A DNA stretch of 64,000 nucleotides from an uncultured Collinsella sp. (GCA_902482035.1 CABSYW010000008.1:1-64000); one strand, 5' to 3'. Shown: positions 7,835-15,614, counted from the stretch's first letter. Notes: generated from the letters alone by a model not told the origin. Program-made: numbers and translations.

Positions 7835-8039
7835 GGCGGGCTCCTCATGTCTTATGCTTTCGTGGACTTTTAATAATAGCGCGGAAGGAAAGCTGTGCGT
7901 CCGCGTTACAATCTTTCGATGTTGGACCATGTTGCCAGATTCGTCGTGTACGGCGTCTGGCGTAAGTCTAGGGCTCATTTTTCGCCCTGGACCGTTCCTC
8001 TGGGGCGATGCGACTGTCGTTCCAAGAGGAAGGAAATGC

Positions 8040-9455
8040 ATGGGGAGCAAATCTCAGCAACAAGTTCAAGTAACGCCATCGGCCTCTGCGGCGATTCTCG
8101 TCGTAATGTATATTGCAGCCTTTGTTGCCGCGTTTAACGAGAACATCATTAACGTGGCGTTGCACGACATTATGGCGGCCTTTTCGGTGAGTGCCACCAC
8201 GGCACAGTGGCTCGTCTCGGGCTACATGATCGTGACGTCGATTTTTACGGCCATCATGGCCTTCCTGTCCGGCCGTTTCTCGACGCGCAAGCTGCTGTTT
8301 TTCGCATGCGGATGCATGGTCGCCGGCGAAGTCCTGTGCCTGGTCGCTCCGTCGTTTAGCGTTTTGCTGCCAAGTCGTATTTTGCAGGCTGCGGGATCCG
8401 GCATCTTGTTCCCGCTCATGATGAACGTGGTGCTGTCTTGCGCCCCGCGCGAGAAGCTCGGTTTGTATCTGAGCCTGGGCGGCGCCTGCATTACGCTAGG
8501 ACCGGCGTTTGGACCCGTGATCAGCGGTCTAATGTGCACGTTATTTGGCTGGAGGGCGGTGTTCGTAGTGCCGCTGGTGGGCGGTATTGCGGTCGCTGCG
8601 GCGGGCGTAAAGCTCGTTCAGAATGTCGGAGAGCGCTCGAACACCACGCTTGATATTCTGTCGGTTGTTTTGCTCGCCGCCGGCATTACGGCATTTGTGT
8701 ATTCCGTAGGCGAGTTCTCGACCAATCTGACCACCGGCATCGCGACGCTCTTCGCCGCCGTTGTGCTGCTCGGCCTGTTTGCGGCCCGTCAGCTCAAGCT
8801 CGAGCATCCGGTGCTTAACGTGCGTCCCATGGCGAGCGTTCGCTTTTGGCCTGCGTGCCTGCTTGTGGTGGTGTCGATGATGACGACGTTCTCGATGAGT
8901 GTTTTGTTGCCGCTCTATTTTGAGGGCGCATACGGCATGACCGCACTTGTTGCGGGCCTGCTCATTTTGCCGGCGATTGCCTGCAACGCCGTGACCTCGA
9001 TTGTGGGCGGACGCGTGATGGACGCCCGTGGTGCATGGCCGCTGCTGCCGGTCGGCTTTGCCCTGATTGCCGTGGGGCAGACTGCAATCTCGATGACGGC
9101 GGCAAGCATGAACATCGGCGTTGTCGTGGCACTGACCGTTGCAGTGTATGCCGGAGTCGGTTTGGTGCTGAGCCCCTCGCAGACGGCCGGCTTGGAGACG
9201 CTGCCTGCCGCTGAACATCCTCACGGAACGGCATTGCTCAACACGTGGAACATGATTGCCGCATCGTTTGGCCCGTCGCTGTTTATCGGCCTGCTCTCGA
9301 GTTCTGCGGCGACCGCCGACGCCGCTGGCGCTGCGACGGACGTTGCCCAGGCGATTGGATTTGCAGCTGCCGTGCGTGTGGCGGCCGTGATTGCCGTGGT
9401 CGGGTTCGTGGCGTCGCTGGTGTACGCTCGTCGCGAGTCGCACATGTCGCATTAA
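8040..9455 (+). CDS. MFS transporter, EmrB/QacA (DHA2) type
   Basis: This 471-residue membrane protein of the major facilitator superfamily is probably a proton-driven drug or metabolite exporter. It has about 14 hydrophobic segments. The early segment FNENIINVALHDIMAAF is the D1-like motif of DHA2 transporters, and LGPAFGPVISGLMCTLFGWR matches the motif C / W-R block of the QacA/EmrB branch. ATG 8040 is chosen because AAGAGGAAGGA lies just upstream; the open frame extends to 7629 but that part overlaps the antisense deformylase and has no membrane character. It is divergent from def. No regulator of the TetR or MarR type is adjacent. Confidence 0.87.
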   Translation: MGSKSQQQVQVTPSASAAILVVMYIAAFVAAFNENIINVALHDIMAAFSVSATTAQWLVSGYMIVTSIFTAIMAFLSGRFSTRKLLFFACGCMVAGEVLCLVAPSFSVLLPSRILQAAGSGILFPLMMNVVLSCAPREKLGLYLSLGGACITLGPAFGPVISGLMCTLFGWRAVFVVPLVGGIAVAAAGVKLVQNVGERSNTTLDILSVVLLAAGITAFVYSVGEFSTNLTTGIATLFAAVVLLGLFAARQLKLEHPVLNVRPMASVRFWPACLLVVVSMMTTFSMSVLLPLYFEGAYGMTALVAGLLILPAIACNAVTSIVGGRVMDARGAWPLLPVGFALIAVGQTAISMTAASMNIGVVVALTVAVYAGVGLVLSPSQTAGLETLPAAEHPHGTALLNTWNMIAASFGPSLFIGLLSSSAATADAAGAATDVAQAIGFAAAVRVAAVIAVVGFVASLVYARRESHMSH

Positions 9456-9607
9456 TGTGTGCACATAGATTCTGCAGCTAGATTGGATGGAGACACCATA
9501 AACTAATGGACGTTTTGCCGAGAGGCATGAATGTTTAAAGCGCAAAGAGTGCGCGACGGGCCCCGCGAATGGGGCGATGATGCCCGAGAGGGCCAAGAAG
9601 GAGTCTC

Positions 9608-10519
9608 ATGTCCGAGAACGAAGAGATCATGAACGAGACCGAGAACGAGACCATGGCTGCCGAGGTTGAGGCAGTCGAGACCGTGGAGACCGAAGCTGCC
9701 GAGGTTGAGGCTGCTGACGAGGTTTCCGCCGAGGAGGAGGCCGAGGTTGTCGAGGCCGCCGTTGATTACGATGACGAAGAGCTGATGGACAAGATGCAGA
9801 AGGCCGCCCGCCTGCTGCGTAGCCGTCGCTTTGCTATTTCCAAGGAGGAGGAGGCCAAGGCCGAGCGCATGGCGAACATCGAGCGCGCCATCAAGCTTCT
9901 TGACCTCAAGCCCAAGATGGAGCAGAAGGAAATGTCCGACCTGCTGGGCATGCGCCTCCGTGAGCTCGATGGCCTGATGGCCGAGGCCGAGGCTGCCGAT
10001 CTGGTCGGCCGCATCGACGACGCCGAGGGCGATATGCGCAAGATCGTCGTCTTCGCTGCCGAGGATGCCGCTGAGGGCCTGGTCGAGCTTGCCAACAAGA
10101 AGGAGAAGCTCCTGCCCGAGCTTTCTTACGAGGAGGCCACCGAGCTGATGGCCGCTCTCGATAAGGTTATCGCTCCGCTCGTCGCCATGGGCCTGGACGA
10201 GGATCGCGGTCCTCGCGGCGGCCGTGACGACCGTGGTGGTCGTGGCGGCGACCGTGGTGGTCGCGGCGGCTTTGGCGATCGTGGTGGCCGTGGTGGCGAC
10301 CGCGGCGGTCGCGGTGGCGATCGTGGCGGCCGTGGCGGCTTTGGTGACCGTGGCGGCGACCGTGGCGGTCGCGGCGGCTTTGGCGGCAACCGTGGTGGCT
10401 ATGGCGATCGCGGTGGCAACCGTGGCGGCTTTGGCGGCAACCGTGGTAACGACCGCGGCGGTCGCGGTGGCGATCGTGGCGGCCGCAACGGCGGCGGCTT
10501 CCGCGGCAACCGCTTCTAG
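9608..10519 (+). CDS. Acidic/RGG-repeat protein, putative RNA-binding
   Basis: The function of this 303-residue protein is not recognised. Residues 1-60 are strongly acidic (long runs of Glu with Ala/Val). Residues ~60-195 are helical, with a stretch (EQKEMSDLLGMRLRELDGLM, AEAADLVGRI) that could be a winged-helix-like unit. Residues ~200-303 are a low-complexity tail with 20 RGG triplets mixed with GDRGG, GGFGD and GGNRGG units. RGG tails bind RNA and drive condensation in eukaryotic proteins and occur in some bacterial RNA helicases and cold-shock-related proteins. Here there is no helicase domain. Ribosome site AGAAGGAG lies 6-9 nt before the ATG. It stands alone with a ~150-nt upstream region and a strong terminator downstream. 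Confidence 0.75.
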   Translation: MSENEEIMNETENETMAAEVEAVETVETEAAEVEAADEVSAEEEAEVVEAAVDYDDEELMDKMQKAARLLRSRRFAISKEEEAKAERMANIERAIKLLDLKPKMEQKEMSDLLGMRLRELDGLMAEAEAADLVGRIDDAEGDMRKIVVFAAEDAAEGLVELANKKEKLLPELSYEEATELMAALDKVIAPLVAMGLDEDRGPRGGRDDRGGRGGDRGGRGGFGDRGGRGGDRGGRGGDRGGRGGFGDRGGDRGGRGGFGGNRGGYGDRGGNRGGFGGNRGNDRGGRGGDRGGRNGGGFRGNRF

Positions 10520-10523
10520 TTGG

Positions 10524-10551
10524 GTTACGCGGTTTTACCAAACCGCGTAAC
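10524..10551 (+). terminator. 12-bp perfect hairpin immediately after the RGG gene
   Basis: GTTACGCGGTTT (10524-10535), loop TACC, AAACCGCGTAAC (10540-10551). It has no T-run and may be an mRNA 3' stabiliser rather than the terminator, which follows at 10594-10635. Confidence 0.5.
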
Positions 10552-10564
10552 GGCTCGACGCTGC

Positions 10565-10664
10565 GCGCCCACCAGAGCGACGACTTGTCATTCAAAGAGG
10601 ACGGCATGACCAGAAGGTCTATGCTGTCCTCTTTTCATGCCAATTTGTTCGCTCTGGTGGGCGC
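10565..10664. repeat. Nested 100-bp inverted repeat enclosing a terminator
   Basis: GCGCCCACCAGAGCGA (10565-10580) is perfectly complementary to TCGCTCTGGTGGGCGC (10649-10664). Nested inside is a second long hairpin at 10594-10635. The outer arms are too far out to be part of an ordinary terminator and resemble a palindromic mobile or structured element. Confidence 0.6.
10594..10635 (+). terminator. Rho-independent terminator of the RGG gene
   Basis: AAAGAGGACGGCATGACC pairs, with few mismatches, with GGTCTATGCTGTCCTCTTT around AGAA, followed on the plus strand by T residues. Confidence 0.7.
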
Positions 10665-10718
10665 TCGCTGTCGGTGCCAAAACATCGACATTGCCATGAT
10701 CCAGACCTGCTAAAAGAT

Positions 10719-10772
10719 AGTCGTTGGGGACGTTCTTGTTTGACTGGTCATTTAAGAACGTCCCCAACGACT
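10719..10772. repeat. Perfect 19-bp inverted repeat, 16-nt loop
   Basis: AGTCGTTGGGGACGTTCTT (10719-10737) and its exact complement at 10754-10772. It is non-coding and lies in the gap between the RGG gene and pdxT. Confidence 0.65.
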
Positions 10773-10781
10773 ACGTAGCAT

Positions 10782-10845
10782 GAGAGTGGATAATCTCCCG
10801 GTATGAGCCCATATTCATGCTCAAGGTGGGAGATTATCCACTCTC
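10782..10845. repeat. Perfect 18-bp inverted repeat, 28-nt loop with inner stem
   Basis: GAGAGTGGATAATCTCCC (10782-10799) and its exact complement at 10828-10845; inside, TGAGC and GCTCA can also pair. It ends 24 bp after the pdxT stop and could serve as its terminator. It completes a non-coding 10520-10868 interval built almost wholly of hairpins, in which I see no gene. Confidence 0.6.
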
Positions 10846-10868
10846 GTTTCGTTTGTTGATTTCGATGC

Positions 10869-11456
10869 CTACATTTGTAGGAACAGTTCGTGGAGGCGGG
10901 TGTCTTCGTCGAGTTCGGGGTGGAAGGTTACGCCGAGCTGGTTGCCCTGACGGGCGGCGACGATACGGCCGTCGACTTTCGCTAAGGCCTTGGCATTGCC
11001 GTGCACTTCGATGATGCGGGGTGCACGGATAAATGTTAATGGCACTTCACCGTCGATTCCGGACACCTGGCCCTTGGTGCGAAAACTGCCGAGCTGTCTG
11101 CCATAAGCGTTGCGCTCAACGAGTACGTTCATGGTTGCTAGGCGCGGCGTTCCCTTATCGTCGTGTGCGGCAAGATCGCGCGCCAATAGAATCAAGCCGG
11201 CGCAGGTGCCAAGGACGGGCATGCCTTCAACAATGTGGGTGCGAAGCTCCTCGAGCATGCCCAGCTCATCAAGCAGCTTCCCTTGAACGGTAGACTCGCC
11301 GCCGGGAAGTACCAGACGGTCAAAGTCCTGCTCCAAATCAGCCGCCTGCCTCAGCTCAATACAACGTGCGCCCAGCTCGGATAGTCTTGTCTCGTGCTCG
11401 GCAAAAGCGCCTTGGACCGCCAGCACGGCGACCGTCTGGTCTGCATAATCGCTCAT
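10869..11456 (-). CDS. pdxT: Pyridoxal 5'-phosphate synthase glutaminase subunit PdxT
   Basis: This 195-residue class I glutamine amidotransferase supplies ammonia to PdxS for PLP synthesis from ribose 5-phosphate, glyceraldehyde 3-phosphate and glutamine. PGGEST (51-56) is the family signature, C85 in GTCAGLILLA is the nucleophile, and H179/E181 in TFHPELDED complete the triad. AAAGGAT precedes the start. It is 20 bp downstream of pdxS on the same strand, so the two form an operon giving the PdxS12-PdxT12 complex. It is last in the operon, followed by the 10782-10845 inverted repeat. Confidence 0.95.
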   Translation of the reverse strand: MSDYADQTVAVLAVQGAFAEHETRLSELGARCIELRQAADLEQDFDRLVLPGGESTVQGKLLDELGMLEELRTHIVEGMPVLGTCAGLILLARDLAAHDDKGTPRLATMNVLVERNAYGRQLGSFRTKGQVSGIDGEVPLTFIRAPRIIEVHGNAKALAKVDGRIVAARQGNQLGVTFHPELDEDTRLHELFLQM

Positions 11457-11476
11457 GTGCGATCCTTTCTGCTGGA

Positions 11477-12367
11477 CTAGCGCCCGCGCTCCTCCATGAT
11501 GATCTCGATCTCGTCGGCGTTGATGCCCACCATGGCCTCGCCCAGGTCCTCCGAAAGCTCGGCAATGAGTTTGGCATCGGTGAAGTTTGCCACGGCCTTG
11601 ACGATGGCGGCTGCGCGCTTGGCGGGGTCGCCGCTCTTAAAGATGCCCGAGCCGACAAAGACGCCTTCGGCGCCCAGCTGCATCATCAGCGCGGCGTCGG
11701 CGGGGGTCGCTACGCCGCCGGCGGCAAAGTTCACGACGGGAAGCTTACCCGTGGCATGGACCTCGCGCACCAGCTCGACCGGAACCTGCAGTTGCTTGGC
11801 TGCCTCAAAGAGCTCGTCGTCGCGCAGGGCAACAACGTCGCGGATCTGCTTTTGGATTTTGCGCATGTGACGCACGGCCTGAACGACGTCGCCCGTACCC
11901 GGCTCACCCTTGGTGCGAATCATAGTGGCGCCCTCGGCAACACGGCGCAGCGCCTCGCCCAGATCACGGGCGCCGCAGACAAACGGCACGTCAAACTGGG
12001 TCTTGTCGATGTGATAGACGTCATCGGCAGGGGAGAGAACCTCGGACTCGTCGATGTAATCGATCTCGATGGCCTGCAGGACCTGCGCCTCGACGATGTG
12101 ACCGATGCGGCACTTGGCCATAACAGGGATGGAGACGGCCTCTTGGATGCCCTTGATCATCTTGGGGTCGCTCATGCGCGAGACGCCGCCTGCGGCGCGG
12201 ATGTCGGCCGGAATGCGCTCGAGTGCCATGACGGCGCAGGCGCCCGCCTCCTCGGCGATGCGTGCCTGCTCGGGCGTGGTGACGTCCATGATGACGCCGC
12301 CCTTGAGCATCTGCGCGAGCTCGCGATTGAGTTTGACGCGATCGGCCTTGCTGGTCTGTTCTGCCAT
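11477..12367 (-). CDS. pdxS: Pyridoxal 5'-phosphate synthase lyase subunit PdxS
   Basis: This 296-residue TIM-barrel subunit builds PLP. K85 (VMAKCRIGH) and K153 (IRTKGEPGTGD) correspond to the two catalytic lysines that carry the intermediates, and MDVTTPEQARIAEEAGA is the typical N-terminal strand region. ATG 12367 is chosen because AAGGGAG lies 5 nt upstream; the open frame extends 14 codons further without support. It is the first gene of pdxST and is divergent from a MocR-type regulator, a pairing known for PdxR control by PLP level. The protein length matches the family. Confidence 0.96.
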   Translation of the reverse strand: MAEQTSKADRVKLNRELAQMLKGGVIMDVTTPEQARIAEEAGACAVMALERIPADIRAAGGVSRMSDPKMIKGIQEAVSIPVMAKCRIGHIVEAQVLQAIEIDYIDESEVLSPADDVYHIDKTQFDVPFVCGARDLGEALRRVAEGATMIRTKGEPGTGDVVQAVRHMRKIQKQIRDVVALRDDELFEAAKQLQVPVELVREVHATGKLPVVNFAAGGVATPADAALMMQLGAEGVFVGSGIFKSGDPAKRAAAIVKAVANFTDAKLIAELSEDLGEAMVGINADEIEIIMEERGR

Positions 12368-12459
12368 GGTTGCTCCCTTGGTTGGCATGTGCATTGCTTG
12401 ACGGAACATCCTATCGGGGAGCTGGGTATGGCGAAATACTCAGTTTTCGAGATAATAAC

Positions 12460-12501
12460 AAGGTCAGACTAATACCAGATTGAATGACTTAATAAGGTCA
12501 G
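12460..12501. promoter_or_regulatory. Direct repeats in the pdxS/pdxR divergent promoter region
   Basis: AAGGTCAG occurs at 12460-12467 and 12494-12501, 34 bp apart and both preceded by A/T-rich bases. PdxR-type MocR regulators bind direct repeats in the pdxST-pdxR gap, so these are the likely operators. Confidence 0.5.
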
Positions 12502-12512
12502 GTGATAAACTC

Positions 12513-13952
12513 ATGCTTGACTACAATTTGGAAAAACGCGGCGAAGCATCGCTCTATGAGTATGTTTACCAGCAAATTCGAGATGATATCGTAGCTGGAC
12601 GCATTGTGGCGGGGGAGCATTTGCCGTCTAAGCGCGCCTTTGCCAGTCATCTGGGAATCAGTGTTATTACCATCGAGAATGCATATAGCCAGTTACTCGC
12701 TGAGGGCTATATTTGCTCAATACCACGTCGTGGCTACTACGCTTGCGAGCTTCCGGATGCACCGGTTTTGGCTTCGGCTGCGGAGGGCATCGACCGAGAT
12801 GCCGTCTCTGTGGGCCCCAGCGTGCATGATGTCAACGGACAGGTCGAGCGATTCGATGCGCTTTCTCCTTCTGCTTTGGAGGCGGCGCGGCTTTGGCAAA
12901 GCGCGCTACGGGCGACGCTGGCATCCGAAGACGAGCGCGAAATCTTTTCGCCCGCACCGGCGCAGGGCACTGCTCGGCTGCGACGCGCAATTGCTCACCA
13001 TCTGCACGGGACAAGGGGTATGAATGTCGACCCCAACAACATCGTTATCGGTGCGGGCGCCCAGCTGCTCGATACCATGTTGGTTCAGTTGCTTGGCGCG
13101 GACAAGGTGTATGCGGTTGAGGATCCGGGCTATTTGCGTCTGACGCGTATCTATCAGGCTATGGGCTGCAAAGTTCGACATATCCCGTTGGATGATGAGG
13201 GCGTGGACTTGAGCACTCTGCAGAAAAGCGGGACCGATGTCCTTCACCTGATGCCGTCTCACCAATATCCAACCGGCCTTGTGACGAGCATTGCGCGTCG
13301 CTATGCGCTTCTGAGCTGGGCCGCCGAGCGACCAGGTCGGTATCTCATCGAAGATGACTTTGATTGTGAGTTTCGCCTTGCCGGGAAGCCGATTCCCGCG
13401 CTCGCGTCGATCGATGCCGCCCAGTCGGTTATCTACACCAACACGTTTTCGAAGAGCCTTTCATCGGCGTTGCGTTTGGCGTACATGGTGTTGCCCGATG
13501 AGTTAATGGAGCGGTTTAGGCGCAACCTTGGTTTCTACGCCTCGTCGGTGAGCTCTGTTGACCAGGTCGCTTTGGCGCGTTTGCTGGAATCGGGTGATTA
13601 CGAGCGACATGTGAACCGCGTGCGCGTTCGTGCTCGCGAGGCGCGTGATGGCCTGATGGCGCTTGTGCGGAAGGTATTTCCGGCAGGAGAGGTCTCGATC
13701 GAGCATGCAGACGCGGGCCTTTACTGTATCGTGGTTGCGGAGCGTGGAACGGGCGGAAGCACTTTTGCATGGGCCCTCACGCGCTCGAGCATCCCTTTTA
13801 TCGATATCGGTGACTGTTTTTGGTGTGCCGATGGCGCATCTGTCCCTGAAAACTCAACTCAAATTCTTGTTCAGTATGACGATCTGAGTCCAAAAGTACT
13901 AACTACCTTGGAATTGCAGCTAATGGGGGCACTCTGCAACCTAAGTGAGTAG
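12513..13952 (+). CDS. pdxR: MocR-family regulator, probable PdxR
   Basis: The 479-residue product has an N-terminal GntR winged helix (LYEYVYQQIRDDIVAGRIVA, SKRAFASHLGISVITIENAY) and a C-terminal aminotransferase-like domain with the PLP lysine K314 in TFSKSLSSALRLAYMV. In PdxR proteins PLP bound here switches pdxST transcription. Position divergent to pdxS supports that role. ATG 12513 is used; an upstream TTG frame start at 12480 is unlikely. The last codons (Asn-Leu-Ser-Glu) and the TAG stop come from the left end of a 119-bp repeat, so the native C-terminus may have been changed by insertion of that repeat. Confidence 0.85.
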   Translation: MLDYNLEKRGEASLYEYVYQQIRDDIVAGRIVAGEHLPSKRAFASHLGISVITIENAYSQLLAEGYICSIPRRGYYACELPDAPVLASAAEGIDRDAVSVGPSVHDVNGQVERFDALSPSALEAARLWQSALRATLASEDEREIFSPAPAQGTARLRRAIAHHLHGTRGMNVDPNNIVIGAGAQLLDTMLVQLLGADKVYAVEDPGYLRLTRIYQAMGCKVRHIPLDDEGVDLSTLQKSGTDVLHLMPSHQYPTGLVTSIARRYALLSWAAERPGRYLIEDDFDCEFRLAGKPIPALASIDAAQSVIYTNTFSKSLSSALRLAYMVLPDELMERFRRNLGFYASSVSSVDQVALARLLESGDYERHVNRVRVRAREARDGLMALVRKVFPAGEVSIEHADAGLYCIVVAERGTGGSTFAWALTRSSIPFIDIGDCFWCADGASVPENSTQILVQYDDLSPKVLTTLELQLMGALCNLSE

Positions 13953-14061
13953 ACTTTTAGCACTTTGGCGACCAGGCAGTTTTGTAACAAGCTATCTACC
14001 TGCGGTTTTGAAAAGCAGGATGACCGGCCTGCTCGGGATGTTCAAAGAAGTCTACTCACTT
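13943..14061 (+). repeat. 119-bp palindrome-ended repeat, copy A
   Basis: The repeat begins AAGTGAGTAGACTT and ends with the exact complement AAGTCTACTCACTT. It aligns without gaps to copies B (15363-15481; about 82% identical by manual count) and C (25381-25499; about 66%). All three are exactly 119 bp with a shared central ACCTGCGG at element positions 56-63. Base i pairs with base 120-i over much of the length. Its first bases encode the end of pdxR, including the stop codon. Confidence 0.8.
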
Positions 14062-14095
14062 GCCGCGCAAAGCTTCTGCATGAGAAAAAAATGGG

Positions 14096-14161
14096 GTTTT
14101 CAACAGGGCTTCGTCCAGCTCTCGGCAAGCTTTTGGCCAGTTGGGGAGGGCTGTTGAAAAC
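14096..14161. repeat. Inverted repeat upstream of the DUF559-like gene
   Basis: GTTTTCAACAG (14096-14106) is exactly complementary to CTGTTGAAAAC (14151-14161). The rest of the 14062-14244 gap shows no gene; a TTGAAATTCGTG stretch sits just before the next start. Confidence 0.5.
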
Positions 14162-14244
14162 TTGGCAGTCCGTTCGGCGCCATTTTTGGTGCGTTCGCGC
14201 CAATGCGTGACTGACTGGGTTGAAATTCGTGTTTTCCTGTGCCT

Positions 14245-15372
14245 ATGAAGGATCTACTTTGTGACATATCGGCTTTTAGGTACTGGCGTTTGCCTCCTCA
14301 AGTCCGCGCTTTGTGTCCGCCGCTTCCACGGCCGGAAGAAGACCGGCAGCGATATGATCTCGTCCGCAACCCGACGGCTGCGGTCGCGCTCGGTTTTCCG
14401 TTGTATACATTGGTTCGGACGAGAAACAAACGGACTTGTCCTGCCAGCATTAGGCAGCGGCTGTTTCTTGGTGAGCTCCCCAGGGAATCCGTGCTGGAAA
14501 CGGAGCATGGGTTTTTGGTTACGTCTCCTCTACTGACGACATTCATCATGTCGCGGCATCTGACGGATCTTCAGCTTCTTTTGGTATTGGCGGAGATGTG
14601 TGGCTTGTTTGCGGTGTGTGCCCTGCCAGCGGCACTTGAGGCGGAGCTTTCGCGTGCAATTGATTCGGGCGCGATTTCGACAACGTTCGGTTGGGTGCGC
14701 TGCCCGTCCGAGGACGGCACCGCCTCAAATTTATGGCGTCGAGACGCTTTGGTTTTGGGCGGAGACCTTGACCGTTTTTGTTCAGATGTTTGCGGGATGC
14801 GTTACGGCAATAGATTTATGGCGGTATCGCAACTCGTTCCATTGGGTGCCGCGTCGCCTTTTGAGGTCGAGGCGTATTTGTTGCTTGGACTGCCGCGAGC
14901 CCTGGGAGGCGAAGGGTTTTGCGGCATAGAGCTCAATGTCGAAGTGACGTTAAGCACAAGTGCTCGAGCGATTGTGGGAAAGTCCCGTGTATATATCGAC
15001 CTACTTCTTTCTTCGCCGGACGGTAGGCGACAGGTGGCCATTGAATGTCAGGGAAAGGCCTCGCACGGACGCGCGGGGGATGGCTTGCGTGACGCTGACC
15101 GCATGACGGCCCTTCAGGCCATGGGCTACGATGTGCTTCTCCTTACACACAGACAGATATCGGATGAGGATAGATTCCGCGCGATCGTTAAGGCCGTATG
15201 CAGGATGCTCGATGCTGAATATCGTGATAAAAGCTCGGATGAGCAAAGGGCTGAGGCATTACTCCGGTCTGAACTATTCATTGACTGGACAAAATTGGGA
15301 GTAATCGACGGAAAGATGCCCGTTAGACACAAAATGGCTCGATCGTGGACGGCTGCGAATCTAAGTGAGTAG
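14245..15372 (+). CDS. Orphan protein with C-terminal DUF559-like (PD-(D/E)XK/VSR-fold) nuclease domain
   Basis: This is a protein of about 375 residues; the start is uncertain (ATG 14245 or GTG 14239, no good ribosome site). The N-terminal ~230 residues are not recognised but carry a Leu-rich segment (SRHLTDLQLLLVLAEMCGLF) reminiscent of the regulator-like part of AbiEi-type antitoxins. The C-terminal part has D252 (VYIDLLLSS), E267 and Q269 (VAIECQGK), then a charged helix and GYDVLLLTHRQ, the order seen in DUF559/VSR-type endonucleases. It is flanked on both sides by copies of the 119-bp repeat; copy B supplies its stop codon. Base composition appears somewhat less GC-rich than neighbours. 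Likely a mobile or defence-related accessory gene; function inferred only. Confidence 0.6.
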   Translation: MKDLLCDISAFRYWRLPPQVRALCPPLPRPEEDRQRYDLVRNPTAAVALGFPLYTLVRTRNKRTCPASIRQRLFLGELPRESVLETEHGFLVTSPLLTTFIMSRHLTDLQLLLVLAEMCGLFAVCALPAALEAELSRAIDSGAISTTFGWVRCPSEDGTASNLWRRDALVLGGDLDRFCSDVCGMRYGNRFMAVSQLVPLGAASPFEVEAYLLLGLPRALGGEGFCGIELNVEVTLSTSARAIVGKSRVYIDLLLSSPDGRRQVAIECQGKASHGRAGDGLRDADRMTALQAMGYDVLLLTHRQISDEDRFRAIVKAVCRMLDAEYRDKSSDEQRAEALLRSELFIDWTKLGVIDGKMPVRHKMARSWTAANLSE

Positions 15373-15481
15373 ACTTTTGGCACTTTGGCGACCAGGCCGT
15401 TTTGCAACAAGTCATTTACCTGCGGCTTTATAAAGCAATATGGGTGGTGTGCTCGGCAAGTTCCAAAAAGTCTACTCATTT
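15363..15481 (+). repeat. 119-bp palindrome-ended repeat, copy B
   Basis: Starts AAGTGAGTAGACTT and ends AAGTCTACTCATTT (one mismatch in the terminal repeat). It has the same length and orientation as copy A, so A and B directly flank the DUF559-like gene. Its left end encodes the last residues and the TAG stop of that gene, exactly as copy A does for pdxR. Confidence 0.8.
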
Positions 15482-15548
15482 AGTTTTTGACGAGAAGCCG
15501 ATGCCGAAGGCGGTCCTATTTCAGGGCGTTAACAAGTTCGTGAGGCAC

Positions 15549-15580
15549 GAAAAAGGCCCGAACCAATATGGTCCGGGCCT
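15549..15580 (-). terminator. Rho-independent terminator of the rubrerythrin gene
   Basis: Read on the minus strand: AGGCCCGGACC, loop ATATT, GGTTCGGGCCT, followed by TTTTTC. Confidence 0.8.
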
Positions 15581-15614
15581 CATCAAGCTAGAGGTTATGT
15601 CTCAGGCGGTTGGC

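Noticed and set aside
9530..9631. Possible upstream peptide overlapping the start of the RGG gene
   Set aside because: A 34-codon frame exists but has no ribosome-binding site and no sign of conservation.
10126..10550. Open frames in other phases across the RGG repeats (Pro/Arg- or Val/Ala-rich)
   Set aside because: They are by-products of the GGC/GGT/CGT repeats of the real gene.
13943..14061. CRISPR-like array or tRNA in the 119-bp repeats
   Set aside because: There are only three dispersed copies, without spacers, and the fold is one long hairpin rather than a cloverleaf.
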